In this document: one piece after another, positions 59,878 to 64,000 of the stretch
Layout: each line of letters starts with the position of its first letter
Numbering within the stretch: the first letter of the stretch is position 1
Origin: Flavivirga abyssicola
GTDB taxonomy: Bacteria; Bacteroidota; Bacteroidia; Flavobacteriales; Flavobacteriaceae
Direction: 5' to 3'
DNA length: 64,000 nucleotides
NCBI RefSeq assembly: GCF_030540775.2
Contig: NZ_CP141266.1
Span: forward strand, 3,955,001-4,019,000
Program-made: the position numbers and the translations under genes
The notes under the pieces: generated by a model
What the model saw: the letters and a program-made list of their open reading frames with translations, nothing else
Told to the model about the DNA's origin: nothing
The model's database searches: none

Positions 59878-60828
59878 CTATTTCTTTATCAACCCTAATT
59901 CTATTAATCGTTCATTTAAAAATTCACCTGCGGTAATATTTTTAAATGCCTTAGGGTTGTCCTTGTCAATACAACCTTCTAATACATCTAGTTTCATGTC
60001 ACTTATAGGATGCATAAAAAATGGAATAGAGTAGCGAGATGTTCCCCAAAGTTCTTTTGGAGGGTTGACTACACGGTGTATTGTAGATTTTAATTTGTTA
60101 TTGGTATGTCTAGAGAGCATGTCACCTACGTTAATCATAAGTTCATCTGGTTGTGCAATAGCATCAATCCATTCGCCTTTATGGTTTTGTACCTGTAAAC
60201 CACGTCCTTGGGCCCCCATTAATAAGGTTATTAAGTTAATATCTCCATGAGCAGCAGCACGAACTGCTTCCTTGGGTTCTTCTTTAATAGGCGGATAATG
60301 AATGGGTCTTAAAATCGAATTGCCATTATGTATAAATTCATCGAAATAAGTTTCTTCAATACCTAAATGAATTGCCAAGGCACGTAACACATACTTAGCT
60401 GTTTTTTCAAGCATTTTATAGGTTTCTTTACCTATAGCATTAAATTCTGGAAGTTCGTTAACAATCACGTTTTTGGGATACTCCGCTTCAAGTTTCGGGT
60501 TGTTTTCAACGTATTGCCCAAAATGCCAAAACTCTTTTAAGTCGCCTTCCTTTTTACCTTTGGCACTTTCTTTTCCGAAAGATACATAGCCGCGTTGACC
60601 GCCAATTTCGGGGATTTCATAGTTTTGTTTAGTTTCAGTTGGCAAACTAAAAAAACGTTTAACTTCTTTATATAAGTTTTCAACTAGTGTATCATCAAGA
60701 AAATGACCTTTTAAAGCGACAAACCCGATGTCTTCATAAGCTTTTCCTATAGCATCGACAAATTTTTGCTTTTGTGCAGGATTATCAGAGATAAAATCGT
60801 TTAAATCTACACTTGGTATATTAGTCAT
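59878..60828 (-). CDS. 2-oxoglutarate/Fe(II) dioxygenase, isopenicillin N synthase-like
   Basis: 316 residues of the double-stranded beta-helix fold. Iron triad His194, Asp196 (AAAHGDINLITLL) and His251 (TIHRVVNP); the 2-oxoglutarate-binding RxS is Arg265/Ser267 in SRYSIPFF. The N-terminal DIOX_N region starts IPSVDLNDF. Substrate unknown. Lone gene, divergent from the E1 gene. Confidence 0.9.
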   Translation of the reverse strand: MTNIPSVDLNDFISDNPAQKQKFVDAIGKAYEDIGFVALKGHFLDDTLVENLYKEVKRFFSLPTETKQNYEIPEIGGQRGYVSFGKESAKGKKEGDLKEFWHFGQYVENNPKLEAEYPKNVIVNELPEFNAIGKETYKMLEKTAKYVLRALAIHLGIEETYFDEFIHNGNSILRPIHYPPIKEEPKEAVRAAAHGDINLITLLMGAQGRGLQVQNHKGEWIDAIAQPDELMINVGDMLSRHTNNKLKSTIHRVVNPPKELWGTSRYSIPFFMHPISDMKLDVLEGCIDKDNPKAFKNITAGEFLNERLIELGLIKK

Positions 60829-60854
60829 GAATTAGTATTTAATATGGTGTTATA

Positions 60855-60862
60855 CAAATGTA
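60855..60862 (-). promoter_or_regulatory. Candidate -7 promoter element for the dioxygenase gene
   Basis: CAAATGTA reads TACATTTG on the minus strand, matching TAnnTTTG, 27 bp before the start. Confidence 0.45.
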
Positions 60863-60930
60863 CAAAAACATTGTAAAGTTTGATATAGATAGGATTATAT
60901 AACTTTTATATATTTTTTGTCTTTTTATGG

Positions 60931-60938
60931 TATATTTG
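60931..60938 (+). promoter_or_regulatory. Candidate -7 promoter element for the E1 gene
   Basis: TATATTTG matches TAnnTTTG, 22 bp before the start at 60961. Confidence 0.45.
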
Positions 60939-60960
60939 ATCAAGTAATATATTTTAATTT

Positions 60961-62964
60961 ATGAGTACAGAATCCACTTCAATTGCTATGGAATATAATA
61001 TTGAAAATCTTGACAAAGATGTATTGATTCAATTGTATAAAAATATCTTGAAGCCAAGAATGGTGGAGGAGAAGATGCTTATTTTGTTGCGACAGGGAAA
61101 GATAAGCAAATGGTTTTCTGGTATCGGACAAGAGGCTATCGCTGTGGGAGTTACAATGGCATTAAATAATGATGAGTATATTTTACCCATGCATAGAAAC
61201 TTAGGCGTGTTTACGTCTCGTGACATCCCTTTGCATAGATTGTTTGGTCAGTGGCAAGGCAAAGCCTCTGGATTTACAAAAGGTAGAGATCGATCATTTC
61301 ATTTTGGAACTCAAGCGTATAAAATAGTGGGGATGATTTCTCATTTAGGACCACAATTAGGTGTAGCAGATGGGATTGCTTTAGCTTCTAAATTGAAAAA
61401 TAAAAATAGCGTAACGGCAGTATTTACAGGCGAAGGTGGTACCAGTGAAGGCGATTTTCATGAAGCGCTAAATGTCGCGTCAGTATGGCAATTACCTGTT
61501 TTGTTTTGTGTTGAAAATAATGGTTACGGTTTGTCTACACCCACCAGTGAACAGTATAATTGTGAAAATATAGCAGATAGAGGTCTTGGATATGGTATGG
61601 AGTCACATATTATTGATGGCAATAATATTGTTGAAGTGTATAAAAAAGTTAATGAATTAGCGGAAAGTGTTAGAGAAAACCCTAGACCCGTTTTATTAGA
61701 ATTTAAAACGTTTAGAATGCGTGGACATGAAGAGGCAAGTGGTGTTAAATATGTTCCGAAAGAACTTATGGATGCCTGGGCTATTAAAGATCCTGTTTTA
61801 AATTTTGAAACATTCTTAATAGAAAATGATTTATTGAATACTTCAGAAAACACTGCTATTAAAGCAGAAATTATAGCAGAAATCAATAAAGATCTGGAGA
61901 TCGCTTTCGCGGAAGAAGCTATAGTATCATATGAAACTAATGAGTTAAATGATGTTTTTCAAGAATTTGATTATCAGGTTATTGATCCTGAAAATAAATT
62001 AGAAGAAATGCGCTTTATTGATGCCATATCTAATGGTTTAAAGCAAAGTATGGAACAACATGATGACTTGGTTATTATGGGGCAAGATATTGCTGAATAC
62101 GGTGGAGCTTTTAAAATTACACAAGGGTTTGTCGAGCAATTTGGAAAAGAGCGCGTGAGGAATACTCCCATTTGCGAATCAGCAATTGTTGAAGCTGCCA
62201 TGGGATTATCTATAGCAGGTATTAAAAGTGTTGTTGAAATGCAGTTTGCAGATTTTGTGACTTCTGGGTTCAATCCGGTGGTTAATTATTTAGCTAAATC
62301 TCATTACAGATGGGGACAACAGGCCGATGTTGTTATAAGAATGCCTTGCGGTGGCGGTGTGGCTGCTGGTCCTTTTCATTCACAAACCAATGAGGCCTGG
62401 TTTACAAAAACACCAGGATTAAAAGTCGTTTACCCAGCATTCCCCTATGATGCAAAAGGTTTATTAGCCACGGCAATTAACGATCCGAATCCTGTTCTGT
62501 TTTTCGAGCATAAAGGCTTATACAGGAGTATTCGTCAGGAAGTTCCAACAGATTACTACACATTACCTTTTGGAAAAGCATCAGTTATTAAAGAAGGCCA
62601 TGACGTTACTATTATTAGCTATGGCGCTGCTGTTCATTGGGTTTTGGAAACTTTGGAAAGCAACTCTGACATTTCAGCAGATGTCATAGACTTAAGAACA
62701 CTTCAACCTTTAGATACGGAAACATTATACACTTCAGTTAGAAAAACAGGTAAAGCGATCATTTTACAAGAAGATTCTTTGTTTGGTGGTGTTGCAAGTG
62801 ATATTTCTGCACTCATTATGGAACACTGTTTTGAGTCTCTTGATGCGCCAGTAAAACGTGTTGCCAGCATGGAAACACCTATACCATTTGCAAGTCAATT
62901 AGAAGCACAATATTTGCCTAAAAATAAGTTTGAACAAGAACTAAAATTACTTTTAGAGTATTAA
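60961..62964 (+). CDS. 2-oxoacid dehydrogenase E1, fused alpha and beta subunits
   Basis: 667 residues. The alpha half (~1-335) carries the thiamine diphosphate motif from GEGG at 157 to ENN at 185-187 and MHRNLGVF. The beta half (~345-667) begins RFIDAISNGLKQSM and includes GQDIAEYGGAFKITQGF, FADFVTSGFNPVVNYLAK and RMPCGGGVAAGPFHSQ. Alpha-beta fusion is usual for the branched-chain-type E1 of Flavobacteriia. It decarboxylates a branched-chain or related 2-oxoacid and passes the acyl group to E2, which is not in the window. Confidence 0.92.
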   Translation: MSTESTSIAMEYNIENLDKDVLIQLYKNILKPRMVEEKMLILLRQGKISKWFSGIGQEAIAVGVTMALNNDEYILPMHRNLGVFTSRDIPLHRLFGQWQGKASGFTKGRDRSFHFGTQAYKIVGMISHLGPQLGVADGIALASKLKNKNSVTAVFTGEGGTSEGDFHEALNVASVWQLPVLFCVENNGYGLSTPTSEQYNCENIADRGLGYGMESHIIDGNNIVEVYKKVNELAESVRENPRPVLLEFKTFRMRGHEEASGVKYVPKELMDAWAIKDPVLNFETFLIENDLLNTSENTAIKAEIIAEINKDLEIAFAEEAIVSYETNELNDVFQEFDYQVIDPENKLEEMRFIDAISNGLKQSMEQHDDLVIMGQDIAEYGGAFKITQGFVEQFGKERVRNTPICESAIVEAAMGLSIAGIKSVVEMQFADFVTSGFNPVVNYLAKSHYRWGQQADVVIRMPCGGGVAAGPFHSQTNEAWFTKTPGLKVVYPAFPYDAKGLLATAINDPNPVLFFEHKGLYRSIRQEVPTDYYTLPFGKASVIKEGHDVTIISYGAAVHWVLETLESNSDISADVIDLRTLQPLDTETLYTSVRKTGKAIILQEDSLFGGVASDISALIMEHCFESLDAPVKRVASMETPIPFASQLEAQYLPKNKFEQELKLLLEY

Positions 62965-63159
62965 ACGGTTTATTGATTATTCTAGTTTAAAATAATACCA
63001 TGTAACTTTTGTTACAATCATAGAAGGTTATTAATCGTAATTTTTACAAAAATTAATGACTCTTTTTTATGAAACATCCATAACTAAAAATTCGATACTC
63101 AAGGATAATGATTATATGGATGCTACATGTGACAAATAAAAAACAATAGGTATAAACAC

Positions 63160-64000
63160 ATGAAAAGAAGAACGTTTATTAGAAATACTTTTTTTGGTAC
63201 TGCTGCATCATTCATTAGTGCAGAAATAGTGTTTTCCTCTTCAATGCCTAAAGGTTATGTACCAATAGCATTACAAAATTCAGATCCATACAAGCTATTC
63301 AATAAGGATAAGGAGATGACGGTATTGAATGATAAACCATGGAACATAGAGGCTAAAGCCCATTTGTTAGATGATAACATTACCCCTAACAAATACATGT
63401 TTATAAGGAATAATGGCTTAATACCTCAAGATATTGATGTAGATAATTGGAAACTGATTATTGATGGTGAATCCGTTACCTCTCCAAAAACATATACACT
63501 TGAAGAGCTAAAAAGTAAATTTAAAAACTATACATATCAGCTCACGTTAGAATGTGGGGGAAATGGAAGAAGTGAATTTAATCCGCCGGCAAAGGGCAAT
63601 CAATGGACAGTTGGTGCGGTTTCTTGTGCAGAATGGACAGGCATTAGGTTAAAAGATATCCTTGAAGATGTTGGTATTAAAGATAATGCTATTTACATAG
63701 GATATCATGCAGCAGACACGCATTTAAGTGGTGATCCGGAAAAGGAACCTATTTCCAGAGGTGTGCCAATGTATAAAGCATTTCAAGAAGAAACACTGTT
63801 AGCTTTTAAAATGAATGGAGAAGATATACCACTTGCACATGGGTATCCTTTGCGGTTAATTGCTGGTGGTTGGCCGGCATCAGCCTCAGGAAAATGGATT
63901 AATAGAATAAGTGTTAGAAATAAAATCCATGACGGTACAAAAATGAAAGCACCAGCATATAGAGTGCCTTGCAAACCTGTTGCGCCAGGAGAAAAAGTAA
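63160..64000 (+). CDS. Sulfite-oxidase-type molybdopterin oxidoreductase, N-terminal part (runs off window end)
   Basis: At least 280 residues, no stop before the window end. A twin-arginine leader (KRRTFIRNTFFG) indicates Tat export of a folded, cofactor-loaded enzyme. The molybdenum ligand is Cys132 in LECGGNGRSEF, and GVPMYKAF, PLAHGYPLRLI and GGWPASASGKWI are family blocks of sulfite oxidase/YedY-like domains. The C-terminal dimerisation domain, and any haem domain, would lie outside. Physiological substrate is not certain; sulfite is likely. Confidence 0.88.
   Translation, partial: MKRRTFIRNTFFGTAASFISAEIVFSSSMPKGYVPIALQNSDPYKLFNKDKEMTVLNDKPWNIEAKAHLLDDNITPNKYMFIRNNGLIPQDIDVDNWKLIIDGESVTSPKTYTLEELKSKFKNYTYQLTLECGGNGRSEFNPPAKGNQWTVGAVSCAEWTGIRLKDILEDVGIKDNAIYIGYHAADTHLSGDPEKEPISRGVPMYKAFQEETLLAFKMNGEDIPLAHGYPLRLIAGGWPASASGKWINRISVRNKIHDGTKMKAPAYRVPCKPVAPGEKV

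Noticed and set aside
1-64000. tRNA, 5S/16S/23S rRNA or tmRNA genes
   Set aside because: None recognised by eye on either strand; only rnpB was found among structural RNAs. A tRNA/Infernal scan would be decisive.

Overview
The window is AT-rich chromosomal DNA from a member of the Bacteroidota, almost certainly a flavobacterium (Flavobacteriaceae). Support comes from a type IX secretion (T9SS) adhesin cassette with a gliding-type C-terminal domain, PorP/SprF- and PorE-like partners, promoters of the TAnnTTTG type, a DnaX without the zinc module, and family-typical neighbours (DUF3822-rsmD, dnaX-miaE, sixA-ppk-ppx, thrA-thrB-thrC). No species can be named from the sequence alone.

Layout. 1-455: the C-terminal end of an IS4-type transposase cut by the window edge. 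560-2384: a small conserved protein divergent from pdxH, then a secreted CAP lipoprotein. 2748-15212 (minus): one long surface-adhesin transcription unit: a small exported protein, a 2340-residue repeat adhesin with about 4.6 near-identical 750-bp repeats, a PorP/SprF protein and two tandem PorE-like TPR/propeller/OmpA proteins. 15705-19945: sixA, ppk1, ppx and a beta-barrel protein. 19942-22839 (minus): dnaX, a lipoprotein and miaE, followed on the plus strand by rnpB (23075-23480) with a clear promoter and terminator. 23558-28648: two exported proteins of unknown role, rsmD-DUF3822-membrane protein, and a RecD-like helicase. 28802-32742: kdsB, a HAD hydrolase, a CAT-fold acyltransferase, kdnB and a PlsC-like acyltransferase, which suggests Kdo or 8-amino-Kdo lipopolysaccharide chemistry. 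33195-41016: a zinc metalloprotease, NYN-domain protein, oxidoreductase, YebC, pterin dehydratase, epimerase and gcvT.

41275-44897 is a small accessory island. An ArsR repressor controls a thioredoxin-like protein, an ArsP-type permease, and ArsF-like and ArsG-like proteins. The island is bracketed by two direct copies of the 3' part of a HAD phosphatase gene, one intact and one a frameshifted remnant. Next come an ECF sigma factor, a DoxX-like protein, an AraC regulator and DUF983. 48357-53774 (minus) is the threonine operon thrA-thrB-(four-helix-bundle gene)-thrC. It is preceded by a 35-residue leader peptide packed with Thr and Ile codons and a terminator-like hairpin, a strong candidate attenuator. 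The window ends with the Nnr repair enzyme, a thioredoxin lipoprotein, a SUI1/DUF1835/phosphorylase/binding-protein operon, a 2-oxoglutarate dioxygenase, a fused 2-oxoacid dehydrogenase E1 and the start of a Tat-exported sulfite-oxidase-type enzyme.

Several intergenic repeat families run through the window: a 162-bp element with perfect 20-bp inverted ends (two full copies, each directly after a stop codon in the same relative orientation), heptanucleotide tandem arrays of six units, a GAGCGCAGTCGAA hairpin repeat and an ATTCCTGC palindrome repeat.
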